Origin: Halorhabdus rudnickae
GTDB taxonomy: Archaea; Halobacteriota; Halobacteria; Halobacteriales; Haloarculaceae
Length of the DNA: 64,000 nt
Assembly: GCF_900880625.1 (NCBI RefSeq)
Contig: NZ_CAAHFB010000001.1
Span: 1,302,001 to 1,366,000 of the forward strand
Direction: 5' to 3'
Shown here: positions 51,971-60,026 of the stretch, piece by piece
How positions within the stretch are numbered: the stretch's first letter is position 1
How the letters are laid out: the number at the start of each line of letters is the position of its first letter
Translations under genes and position numbers: made by a program
The notes under the pieces: generated by a model
What the model saw: only the letters and a program-made list of their open reading frames with translations
What the model was told of the DNA's origin: nothing
The model's database searches: none

Positions 51971-53456
51971 GTTTCAGACGGACCCTCGTGGGGTTGAAGC
52001 CCAACGCGAGGAAGCCCCACAGTGCAGTTACGGGCTGTTTCAGACGGACCCTCGTGGGGTTGAAGCGAGCGCGTCGTGGATCGCCTTAGTGTCCTCGTCG
52101 ACAAGTTTCAGACGGACCCTCGTGGGGTTGAAGCTTCCACAACCATCTCGTCAGTCACTCCAAGTTCCGGTTTCAGACGGACCCTCGTGGGGTTGAAGCA
52201 GGCTTACGTTGACGGGGACAACCAGTCGGCAGCGAGTTTCAGACGGACCCTCGTGGGGTTGAAGCTCGAACTCAAACGAGGACGGTGATTCCAACATGAT
52301 AGTTTCAGACGGACCCTCGTGGGGTTGAAGCTTCGCTAAACCCGCTGTCAGCCCCGACAGGGTAGAGTTTCAGACGGACCCTCGTGGGGTTGAAGCCTCC
52401 CCGACGACGGCCTCGAGAAGATCAAGGCCCAGGTTTCAGACGGACCCTCGTGGGGTTGAAGCCTCGTCCTGCTTGTCCTGACTATGCTCAACTAAAGTTT
52501 CAGACGGACCCTCGTGGGGTTGAAGCCATATGATCAGCCAGCCGCTGATCAGCCTCGGAATCGTTTCAGACGGACCCTCGTGGGGTTGAAGCCGCGTAGT
52601 ACCGGGCGCGGTCTTCGGCGACGATACGGTTTCAGACGGACCCTCGTGGGGTTGAAGCAAGCCCTGCCTCACCAGTAACACTCGGCTCCCTTCGTGTTTC
52701 AGACGGACCCTCGTGGGGTTGAAGCACGATCTGAAGTGCCACTGTGTGGCGGTGTGTTGGCGGGTTTCAGACGGACCCTCGTGGGGTTGAAGCTGGTATG
52801 CCTGGATCGCTCTCGGCTTGCTGTTCCTCGTTTCAGACGGACCCTCGTGGGGTTGAAGCCAAGCTAATCTGTATCCCGACGGTACTCCTCTTAACGGTTT
52901 CAGACGGACCCTCGTGGGGTTGAAGCCAAGCTAATCTGTATCCCGACGGTACTCCTCTTAACGGTTTCAGACGGACCCTCGTGGGGTTGAAGCCCGACGA
53001 GGCGGAAGACGAGGCGATCGGAGGTCACATGTTTCAGACGGACCCTCGTGGGGTTGAAGCCCGGCACTCCAAGACACGCTGGCCCAGCAGCCGGCGGTTT
53101 CAGACGGACCCTCGTGGGGTTGAAGCGAGCGCGCTGTACAGCGCAACGTCGGAGTACCCCGCGTTTCAGACGGACCCTCGTGGGGTTGAAGCGAGCGCGC
53201 TGTACAGCGCAACGTCGGAGTACCCCGCGTTTCAGACGGACCCTCGTGGGGTTGAAGCCGGTACAATCTGGACCTGTTGATTGTGTCCAACCCGGGTTTC
53301 AGACGGACCCTCGTGGGGTTGAAGCCCAGTCAGTCCTTCCAGCATGCCACCGACCCAGACCGTTTCAGACGGACCCTCGTGGGGTTGAAGCGCGATCGAG
53401 CGCCGTGTGAAGGAAGTCATCACGGAGTTTCAGACGGACCCTCGTGGGATTGAAGC
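51971..53456 (+). CRISPR. CRISPR array, 23 repeats and 22 spacers, haloarchaeal I-B type
   Basis: A 30-bp repeat starting GTTTCAGACGGACCC and ending GGGGTTGAAGC recurs 23 times, with spacers of 34-38 bases. The first 22 copies are identical as far as I can read; the last (53427) has A in place of G before TTGAAGC, marking the distal end. Repeat length and the GTTGAAGC 3' end match haloarchaeal subtype I-B repeats, where these eight bases become the crRNA handle. Spacers 14 and 15 (52860, 52927) are identical, and so are 18 and 19 (53127, 53193). No cas gene lies within the window, so Cas proteins must come from elsewhere. Confidence 0.97.
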
Positions 53457-53493
53457 GGTTAGACATGAGTTGGCTATAAGTTAGGCAGGAACA

Positions 53494-53523
53494 GTGTCAG
53501 ACGGATCCCGGAAGATTCCCTCC
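53494..53523 (+). repeat. decayed terminal CRISPR repeat
   Basis: GTGTCAGACGGATCC begins 37 bases after the last clear repeat, exactly one spacer length away, and matches the first 15 repeat bases except at two positions; the second half has diverged. It looks like a former 24th repeat. Confidence 0.6.
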
Positions 53524-53862
53524 GAGTTCAGTCGTGACCAAGACCGGGATCGCGCCGACATCGACGGCAGCAACGACACTCCCGTAGTTGCAGTTGCCTG
53601 TGCGATCGTCAGAACCAAACGCAAAAGAGCCAATCACAGATGTCAGTCCGATCCACTGTTAGCAAGATCGACCTCGGTCAAGCTCACGCCAACCACTCCT
53701 GTCCCCTGGCGCGCATCGACAGACATGGAGGGGCGCGTTCGGGCCCCGAACGAAGTCTCCCCTCACAGGGAAGATATGTTTTCTTGGAATCGGCCCCAGA
53801 GAGTTCCGAATGACGGAGAATCAGCACTCTGATGAGCCCTTGTTGCGGCAGTAAGTTCTGGA

Positions 53863-53876
53863 TGGACTCGGCGGGA
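53863..53876 (+). repeat. duplicated tRNA-Ala 3' end (att-like)
   Basis: TGGACTCGGCGGGA occurs here and again inside tRNA-Ala at 53955-53968, 92 bases apart in the same orientation. Short direct copies of a tRNA 3' end are the usual trace of integration at a tRNA gene. Confidence 0.55.
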
Positions 53877-53897
53877 CTGGGCAAATCCGGAGGATTT

Positions 53898-53920
53898 GCG
53901 AGGGTCGCCGAGGGAACGAG
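53898..53920 (+). repeat. right copy of a tRNA-flanking repeat
   Basis: Matches 51521-51543 at 21 of 23 positions and continues into ACGAG and then GGACTCGGCGGG at the tRNA 3' end. Together the copies bracket the 1.5-kb CRISPR array and leader. Confidence 0.6.
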
Positions 53921-53954
53921 TGACTGACCGAGCGGAGCGAGAGAAGGAAACGAG

Positions 53955-54026
53955 TGGACTCGGCGGGATTTGAACCCGCGGCCTTCCCCGTGCCAGGGGG
54001 ATGATCTACCGCTGATCTACGAGCCC
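53955..54026 (-). tRNA. tRNA-Ala (GGC)
   Basis: On the minus strand a complete 72-nt cloverleaf: acceptor GGGCTCG with CGAGTCC (one G-U pair), D-arm GATCAGCGGTAGATC, anticodon stem TCCCC/GGGGA around loop CTGGCAC (anticodon GGC, alanine), T-arm GCGGGTTCAAATCCCGC, discriminator A and no encoded CCA. TTTAAGAAAT at 54054-54063 is a well-placed TATA box. Confidence 0.95.
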
Positions 54027-54444
54027 GCGACGCATTGAAGGGTACCCGATGCGATTTCTTAAACCCATCGAAGCGAGGGTGACGGTGATCACAGAACGAC
54101 GCTTGCTCCTCGATCGGATGACGATCCACCCCAGGCCCCTACGCAATAGGGTGGTGAGACGGTTGTAGCGTTCATATGCAGGGGCTTGGAATGTGTTCGC
54201 TCAACTTGGACCTGTAGTGTCCGAGTAGAAACCGTTTAGTGCGCGAACACCGACATCGGTGATGGGAACACACGACCGCAAATCTGACTCGTCGCGCGGG
54301 CGTCCCGGTGATGCACCGAGACACCCCAGGCCTCTTTCGCCGTGCGCGACTCGGGATTGCGGACGTGTCCGGCCGTTCGGGATCCGGCTTCCGGACCCGC
54401 GAGCGGCCACACGTAGCGGTCTGTGTCGTTCCAACCATCAAACT
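54027..54444. other. intergenic region between tRNA-Ala and rps15
   Basis: No gene is supported in these 418 bases. It holds the tRNA promoter at the left; the frames at 54202-54400 lack protein character. The promoter for the ribosomal operon is presumably in the right half but I see no strong TATA box. Confidence 0.45.
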
Positions 54445-54909
54445 ATGGCACGAATGCACACACGCCGCCGCGGCTCGTCCGATTCGGACAAGCCGGTGGC
54501 AGATGACCCGCCGGAGTGGAGCGACGTAGATAGCGAGGCCGTCGAGGAGTACGTTGTCGAACTCGCAGAACAGGGCCACAGCCCCAGCGAGATCGGCATC
54601 AAACTTCGCGACGAGGGCGTCCAGGGCACGCCGGTCCCGGACGTCTCGCTGGTCACTGGCAAGAAAGTGACCGAGATTCTCGAAGCGAACGACGCCGAAC
54701 CCGAGATTCCGGAGGATCTCCGGAATCTGATGGAACGGGCCGTCCGCCTGCGCGAGCACATGGACGAGAACCCCGGCGACCACCAGAACAAGCGCGCCCT
54801 GCAGAACACGGAGGCGAAGATCCGTCGCCTCGTCGATTACTACCGCGGCGACGAGCTGGAAGAAGAGTTTACCTACAGCTACGACGTCGCCGTCGAGCTC
54901 CTCGAATAG
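54445..54909 (+). CDS. rps15: 30S ribosomal protein uS15
   Basis: A 154-residue uS15, which binds the central domain of 16S rRNA. It opens MARMHTRRRGSS, contains the archaeal/eukaryal N-terminal extension (PPEWSDVDSEAVEEYVVELA, KLRDEGVQGTPVPDV), and the S15 core LRNLMERAVRLREHMDENPGDHQNKRALQNTEAKIRRLVDYYR. First gene of the rps15-recJ-like-pcc1-rps3ae operon; its stop abuts the next ATG. Confidence 0.95.
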   Translation: MARMHTRRRGSSDSDKPVADDPPEWSDVDSEAVEEYVVELAEQGHSPSEIGIKLRDEGVQGTPVPDVSLVTGKKVTEILEANDAEPEIPEDLRNLMERAVRLREHMDENPGDHQNKRALQNTEAKIRRLVDYYRGDELEEEFTYSYDVAVELLE

Positions 54910-56031
54910 ATGGCCGCTACCGGTCGTCAGACAGCCGCCGCCGACCTCGCCGCTAGCCTGCGGGAGGCCGGATTCGTCCGCCTCGCCCCGGCAGCGACGG
55001 GTGACGGCGTCGCGGCCGCTGGCGTCCTTGCGCGGAGCCTGAGCGCGATCGACATCCCCTACCAGATCGGCGTCGAGACAGGCGAGACGAGCCGTAGCAC
55101 AGAGGCCGACGTGACACTCGCGCTGGATCGTGACCAGCCCGGCGTCGACGAGACGCTCGGCACCGCGCGACCCGCGAGTGCGGCTGCTTTCGAGGTTGCC
55201 CGAACGCTTGACGACCAGTCTGCAAGCGTAGCTGTTGCCGCCGCGGGCGTCCTCGCGTCCGGCAAGGAGCCGACCGGCCAGCTCGTCGAGGCAATCGCCG
55301 AAGCGGGAATCAAACGCCGGCCCGGTGTAACCGTCCCCACCGACGACCTCGTCGATGGACTGGCGCATTCGACGCGACTTCACGCGCCGTTCTCGGGTGA
55401 TCCGGACGCCGTCCGGAACACACTCCAGAACGTATCGATCGAGCCGCAGGACGATGAGGAGCGCCGTCGACTTGCCTCGATCGTGGCATTACAGGTCGCC
55501 GACGCCGGAGATGCCGCAACACGGGCGGCCGAGTCGATCGCGGACGCACTCCGTCCGCACGCTGGCGGCCCGCTTGTCACTCTCGAAGGGTACGGCGACG
55601 TGCTCGACGCTGCCGTCCGGGAAGACCCCGGTGCGGCCGTCGCGATCGCGCTCGGCCACGAGGATGCTCGTGCGGATGCCCTCGATGCCTGGCGCTCACA
55701 CGCCAGGAGTGCCCACGAGACACTCGCCGAGGCGTCGATCCAGCGCCATTCGGGGCTCGTCGTCGCCGAGATCGAGGGACCGATAGAGACCATCGCCCGC
55801 TTACTTCGGGATTACCGATCGCCCGAGCCGCTGGCGCTAGTCGCCGACGAGGACCGTGTCGCCCTCGCCGCCACCGGGGAGCACGACGCCGCGACCGTCC
55901 TCGAGACGGCGACGGAATCCTTCGACCTCTCGGGACGGGTCGCTGGCGACGCAGATCTGGCGACACAACAGTACCCGGGCGATGTCGAGCGCCTCGTCGC
56001 GGCGATCCGCGAGGTGAACCGCGATGCGTGA
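54910..56031 (+). CDS. RecJ-like DHH family protein, motifs degenerate
   Basis: A 373-residue protein of the archaeal RecJ/DHH-DHHA1 family. A phosphoesterase fold is suggested by LAPAATGDGVAAAGVLARSL near the start and by a DHHA1-like end, but the D-H-H motif is not recognisable: the matching place reads LALDRDQPGVDE. It may therefore be a non-catalytic relative, like the archaeal GINS-associated RecJ homologues linked to replication. It lies between rps15 and pcc1 with 8-bp or smaller overlaps. Confidence 0.75.
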   Translation: MAATGRQTAAADLAASLREAGFVRLAPAATGDGVAAAGVLARSLSAIDIPYQIGVETGETSRSTEADVTLALDRDQPGVDETLGTARPASAAAFEVARTLDDQSASVAVAAAGVLASGKEPTGQLVEAIAEAGIKRRPGVTVPTDDLVDGLAHSTRLHAPFSGDPDAVRNTLQNVSIEPQDDEERRRLASIVALQVADAGDAATRAAESIADALRPHAGGPLVTLEGYGDVLDAAVREDPGAAVAIALGHEDARADALDAWRSHARSAHETLAEASIQRHSGLVVAEIEGPIETIARLLRDYRSPEPLALVADEDRVALAATGEHDAATVLETATESFDLSGRVAGDADLATQQYPGDVERLVAAIREVNRDA

Positions 56032-56260
56032 GGCGACGATCAGGACCGACCACGGCGAGGCGGAGACGGCCGCGCGTATCGCCGCGGCACTGCGACCGGA
56101 CAACACCGAGGAGATGTCGACGACGACCGACGGCGCGACCGTCGAGACGCGGATCGAGCGACAGACGACCGGCGGACTGGCTGCGACAGTCGACGACTAC
56201 GTCGTCAACCTCGCGGTCGCCGCCGACCTCGCGACAGCCGACCGAGACACCCATGAGTGA
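56024..56260 (+). CDS. pcc1: KEOPS complex subunit Pcc1
   Basis: A 78-residue Pcc1, the dimerising subunit of KEOPS, which makes the t6A modification on tRNA. It has the short Pcc1 core: EAETAARIAAALRPDNTEEM, VETRIERQTTGGLAATVDDYVVNLAVAADL. Eight bases overlap with each neighbour. Its partner Kae1/Bud32 is not in the window. Confidence 0.92.
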   Translation: MREATIRTDHGEAETAARIAAALRPDNTEEMSTTTDGATVETRIERQTTGGLAATVDDYVVNLAVAADLATADRDTHE

Positions 56261-56873
56261 ACGATCAGTATCACGACAGCGACAGGAGAAACAGTGGTAC
56301 ACCGTCCTCGCGCCCGAGGAGTTCGACCGGGCGGAGATCGGTGAGACACTGGCAGACGAACCGCAGAAGGCGATCGACCGGACCATCGAGACGACCCTCG
56401 GTGACCTCCGGAACGACGCCGGCGAGAACAACACCAAGCTGACCTTCCGGATCACGGACATCGGCAGCGACACGGCCTACACGGAGTTCATCAAGCACGA
56501 ACTCACGCGGGATTACCTCCGCAGCCTCGTGCGCCGTGGCTCCTCGAAGGTCGAGGCCTACGTGACGGTGCTGACGACCGACGACTACCGCGTCCAGATC
56601 CAGCCCGTCGCCCTGACGACCAAGAAGGCCGACGCCAGCCAGGAGCAGGCCATCCGCGAGCAGATGGTCGACATGATCGAGGAGGCCGCCGAGGAGCGCA
56701 CCTTCGAGGACCTCATCGACAGCGTCGTCGAGGGTCGCCTCTCGAGTGCGATCTACAACGAGGCGACGACGATCTACCCGCTGCGCCGCGTCGAGATCCA
56801 GAAGGCGACGCTGGAAGCCCACCCCGAAGAGGTGGCCGAAGAAGAGGAAACCAGCGTCGAAGTCGAGGAATAG
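56253..56873 (+). CDS. rps3ae: 30S ribosomal protein eS1 (S3ae)
   Basis: A 206-residue eS1, found only in archaea and eukaryotes. Signature parts are KQWYTVLAPEEFDRAEIGET, RGSSKVEAYVTVLTTDDYRVQIQPV and RTFEDLIDSVVEGRLSSAIYNEATTIYPLRRVEIQK, ending in an acidic tail. It overlaps pcc1 by eight bases and closes the operon. Confidence 0.95.
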   Translation: MSERSVSRQRQEKQWYTVLAPEEFDRAEIGETLADEPQKAIDRTIETTLGDLRNDAGENNTKLTFRITDIGSDTAYTEFIKHELTRDYLRSLVRRGSSKVEAYVTVLTTDDYRVQIQPVALTTKKADASQEQAIREQMVDMIEEAAEERTFEDLIDSVVEGRLSSAIYNEATTIYPLRRVEIQKATLEAHPEEVAEEEETSVEVEE

Positions 56874-56957
56874 CCGCGCTGCTTTCGCTTTTCGACGCCA
56901 GTCAGGGCACCCAGCATCGCGTATCGCGATCGGGCTGATTCGGTCCAAGACGATTCG

Positions 56958-56992
56958 GTCATTATCACGATAATGATTATCCAGATAATGAC
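56958..56992. repeat. clustered GATAATGA/TCATTATC elements between convergent genes
   Basis: TCATTATC-AC-GATAATGA (56959-56976) is a perfect 8-bp inverted repeat with two-base spacer, and GATAATGAC follows at 56984-56992. It lies between the 3' ends of rps3ae and msrA, so a bidirectional terminator or a protein-binding site are both possible. Confidence 0.5.
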
Positions 56993-57072
56993 CTTCGACG
57001 GGCGGTTCGGATCGTTCACAGGGTTGCTGCACCGAAGTCCTGGCTGAGGCGGGTTCTTGATCCGTGATGGCC

Positions 57073-57738
57073 TCAGAGCCGACGTCGGACCTCGTCGATG
57101 ACAGTCGGTGGCAGGTCCAGCGTCGCCAGGAGGTTACGCTGCTGCTGTTCGGTTCCGTGGCCGGCAGCGAAGCCGTTGAGGCGGGCGGCAACCGTCGACG
57201 CAGGAAAGGCATCGCCGTACAGGTCCTCGAGTTCGTCGGCCACGACCGGCAGCGTTCGGAGTTCGTACTTCTGGTGATAGTCCTCGGCGGGATAGAACTG
57301 ATCGAGTGACTCCACCGCGGTGTCGACGGACTGTCCGGTTCGATCAGCGAGTCCCGCCCGCGAACGCTCGGCGATCTCACGCTGTGTGTCGTCGTGGGCG
57401 AGAAGTACACCGCGGTACTGGCGCTTCTGGGACGTTGTCCAGTCGTGATTCGCCCAGACGATTTCCAGCAGTTCGTCGTACGTCCAGGTTTCGGGATCGT
57501 ATTCGATCTGGACCACTTCGGTGTGATCACCCAGGGCGTAATAACTCGGATCGCGTGTGGTGCCACCGGCGTAGCCCACTCGCGTCCTGACGATCCCCTC
57601 TTTGGCTCCGAACAGGGCGTCAGGACCCCAGAAACAGCCCATGCCGAACGTCGCCGTCTCGGTTTCCGCGGGCGCCAACGCTTGGGCATCACGAGCCAGC
57701 GTCGTCGTCTGGCTGGTGGGCAATGCGATACCGGACAT
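57073..57738 (-). CDS. msrA: peptide methionine sulfoxide reductase A
   Basis: A 221-residue MsrA repairing oxidised methionine (S form). The catalytic motif GCFWGPDALF follows ATFGM; the substrate loop VGYAGGTTRDPSYYALGDHTEVVQIEYDP and the DYHQKY end are complete. The ATG at 57738 fits; a longer frame upstream is not family-like. It converges with rps3ae. Confidence 0.93.
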   Translation of the reverse strand: MSGIALPTSQTTTLARDAQALAPAETETATFGMGCFWGPDALFGAKEGIVRTRVGYAGGTTRDPSYYALGDHTEVVQIEYDPETWTYDELLEIVWANHDWTTSQKRQYRGVLLAHDDTQREIAERSRAGLADRTGQSVDTAVESLDQFYPAEDYHQKYELRTLPVVADELEDLYGDAFPASTVAARLNGFAAGHGTEQQQRNLLATLDLPPTVIDEVRRRL

Positions 57739-57939
57739 ACCCGTTCCAGTGTCCGATGAACTATGGGCTTGTCGCCGTTTCAGGTCTACAGTCCAAAGAA
57801 CGACAATCCGCGAGAGGAATCGTCGCTCGGCGTCGCTGTCGGTCAGAGTGACCGTCACACTTCAGGGAGGTCAAGAAACAAACAGGAGGTCACGGCGACG
57901 ACAGACGCTCAGCACGAAGGCGACGAGACGCGACGGCCG

Positions 57940-58557
57940 CTAGGGCGTTGCGAACGCACGAATCGTATCGGGTTTGCCGGGTTTCTCGAGTAGTTGTTCG
58001 AGTCCGAGTTCGGTGAAGACACGTCCCCAGTGGCGACGAAAGATCGGGAGCTCGCCGTCGGCGGAGTCGACCGTTCCGTCTGTTCCATCCCTGCCCGGAT
58101 CGGGCCCTTCGTTTTCGACCGTCACCAGCAGATCACCGGCGATGCGGCCGAGTTCTTCGAACACCCACTCGTCGTCGGGGTGAACGTGCTGGAGTGTCTC
58201 GACCGCGTAGACGACGTCGAAGGCGTCGTCCGGAAATTCGGGGACGAGGTCCTCGAGTGCGCCCGCATGGAACGTTCCCGCCTCGGCGAGAGCCGGATAG
58301 GTGTCGGCCATCACTTCGAAGGCGTCGTCGTTGATATCGATTCCCGCGAGATCATCGAACCCGTTCTCCAAGAGGTGTGCCAGGTGTCGCCCGGAACTGC
58401 AGCCCAACTCGAGGATTGAGGCGTCCCTGCTGGTGAAATGATCGAGCAGGGTGACGAGGCTAGCGCTCACCTTGTTCGAACCAAGGTCGGCGTAATACGC
58501 TGGCGAAAACTCGCCAGTCCGCTCGGCCCACTCCCGACGGTTCCGCGACGGATCCAT
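57940..58557 (-). CDS. class I SAM-dependent methyltransferase
   Basis: A 205-residue methyltransferase. Motif I is ILELGCSSGRHLAHLLENG, motif II the acidic LAGIDINDDAFEVM, then AGALEDLVPEFPDDAFDVVYAVETLQHVHP. Acceptor is unknown; the small size and H-V-H-P-D-D motif resemble methyltransferase-11/12 proteins acting on small molecules. It lies on the same strand as the flanking genes msrA and halocyanin, but gaps of 200 and 80 bases suggest its own promoter. Confidence 0.85.
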   Translation of the reverse strand: MDPSRNRREWAERTGEFSPAYYADLGSNKVSASLVTLLDHFTSRDASILELGCSSGRHLAHLLENGFDDLAGIDINDDAFEVMADTYPALAEAGTFHAGALEDLVPEFPDDAFDVVYAVETLQHVHPDDEWVFEELGRIAGDLLVTVENEGPDPGRDGTDGTVDSADGELPIFRRHWGRVFTELGLEQLLEKPGKPDTIRAFATP

Positions 58558-58638
58558 ATCCCGGAAACGGGACCAAGACAGGAAACGTCGTCGCTACGCA
58601 GGCAGGGGACAACCATCTACCGAAGCCGCGAGAGAGAC

Positions 58639-59079
58639 TCACTGCCCGGTCACTGTATCGCCCTCGCTCTCCTCGACGATAATCATGCCATCCATCCCGT
58701 CGGACTCGTGTGGGAGACAGACGTAGGGGTAGGTTCCGGGTTGCTCGAACGTGTGAGCGTAGGTCTCCCCGGAGTAGATCGCGCCGCCACCCGACTCGAA
58801 CCAGGCCTCGCGGGCTGCGTCCTCGTCCGCGTACTCGCCGGACGCAAAATAGTCTGCTTCGTCCGGGAGTGAGGCGTCGTAAGCCGTGACAGTGTGAGAG
58901 CGGGCGCTCGTGTTCTTCCAGACGACCGTCGTCCCCGGCTGGACGCGATACTCCTCGGGGAGAAACCGCGAATCGGACATGCCGATGTCGTAGTCCCCAT
59001 CGTTGTCCCCCATGGCGAGACAACCGGATAACCCGACAGCGAGCGCACCCGCACTCGCGAGGAACGCACGTCTATCCAT
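58639..59079 (-). CDS. hcy: halocyanin-type blue copper lipoprotein
   Basis: A 146-residue cupredoxin. Tat lipoprotein signal RRAFLASAGALAVGLSGC at the start. Copper ligands: His in ARSHTVTAYD, Cys and His in YPYVCLPHESDG, and Met in GMDGM. A 35-residue insert (ADYFASGEYADEDAAREAW) stands between the first His and the last strands. ATG at 59079; the upstream extension overlaps the pssA promoter. It is the second blue copper protein in the window after that at 39975. Confidence 0.9.
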   Translation of the reverse strand: MDRRAFLASAGALAVGLSGCLAMGDNDGDYDIGMSDSRFLPEEYRVQPGTTVVWKNTSARSHTVTAYDASLPDEADYFASGEYADEDAAREAWFESGGGAIYSGETYAHTFEQPGTYPYVCLPHESDGMDGMIIVEESEGDTVTGQ

Positions 59080-59211
59080 TGTCCTGATTTGGGCGGGGAT
59101 CGACAAATGCCCCCCGGTTCCCGTCGAGTTCACCGGCACGGTCCGGTCGGATCCTTCGGAGGGCACCGGCAGATCGAACGGACTAAGACAAACCTCGCCG
59201 ACCCCACGGAT

Positions 59212-59922
59212 ATGGATCTCCGGCCGCGCTTCCTGGGTCGGCTTGGCGCCGCCGACATCGTGACGGTCGTCAATGCCCTGGTTGGGTTCGTGGCGGCCGT
59301 CCTCGCGCCGTTCGAACCGCGGCTGGCCGCCCGGCTGATTCTCCTGGCGGCGATCGCCGACGGCCTCGATGGGCTGGTCGCGCGGCGGTACGGCTCGACG
59401 CCCGTCGGCGAGTTCGTCGACTCGCTTGCGGACGCCGTCTCTTTTGGCGTTGCTCCGGCCGCGATGGTTGTCGGGCTCGCCCGCGTGCAGTGGGGCAACG
59501 GTGGGGAACTGCTCGGGATTGCCGACCCGATCCACCTGGCTGGGGCCGTGGGGGTTCCAGCGCTAATCGTCGCGGCGGCGGTCGTCCGCCTGGCGATGTA
59601 CACCGCCTACGACGTCGGTGCGCGAACGACTGAAGGTGTCCAGACGACACTCGTCGCGACCGTCCTCGCGGCCGCGACGCTCGCGGGGGATCTCCGGGTT
59701 GGGTGGATCTTGCTTGCGAGTTTCGTCCTCGCGTACCTGATGGTCACGCGGATCCCCTATCCCGACCTGCGGGCACGGGACGCCCTTGCGATGGGCGTGG
59801 TTCAGATCGGCGCGGTTGCCTTCCCTGTCGTCTTCCATCGGCTCTTCCCGCGGGCGTTGTTGCTCGCAGCGCTTGCCTATCTCCTGCTCGCACCGTGGCT
59901 GTATCCCCGTGTCGAGTCGTAG
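59212..59922 (+). CDS. archaetidylserine synthase (CDP-alcohol phosphatidyltransferase)
   Basis: A 236-residue membrane enzyme with six to seven helices. The CDP-alcohol motif D-G-x2-A-R-x8-G-x3-D-x3-D reads DGLDGLVARRYGSTPVGEFV then DSLAD. In haloarchaea the enzyme makes archaetidylserine from CDP-archaeol and serine for membrane lipids. The ATG at 59212 opens MDLRPRFLGRLGAADIVTVVNALVG. Confidence 0.85.
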   Translation: MDLRPRFLGRLGAADIVTVVNALVGFVAAVLAPFEPRLAARLILLAAIADGLDGLVARRYGSTPVGEFVDSLADAVSFGVAPAAMVVGLARVQWGNGGELLGIADPIHLAGAVGVPALIVAAAVVRLAMYTAYDVGARTTEGVQTTLVATVLAAATLAGDLRVGWILLASFVLAYLMVTRIPYPDLRARDALAMGVVQIGAVAFPVVFHRLFPRALLLAALAYLLLAPWLYPRVES

Positions 59923-60026
59923 CTTTCGCCGCACACGCCGTATCGGACCGCATAGTCCGGCATCGATCGCGGTGATCCATTGCAGGAAGGGAAACGCTCT
60001 TGGCCGCGAGCGCCGCAGAACGAGCC

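Larger units (their letters stand above)
53524..53954. other. non-coding region between CRISPR array and tRNA-Ala
   Basis: I see no gene. The region contains a 14-base copy of the tRNA-Ala 3' end (TGGACTCGGCGGGA at 53863-53876) and the right copy of the tRNA-flanking repeat at 53898-53920. Low-quality short frames here are not protein-like. Confidence 0.5.

Noticed and set aside
52967..53290. Short proteins with repeated FQTDPRGVEA or LQPHEGPSET
   Set aside because: They are translations of the CRISPR repeat, not genes.
53494..53832. 112-residue frame right of the CRISPR array
   Set aside because: Starts inside a decayed repeat and has no protein-like composition.
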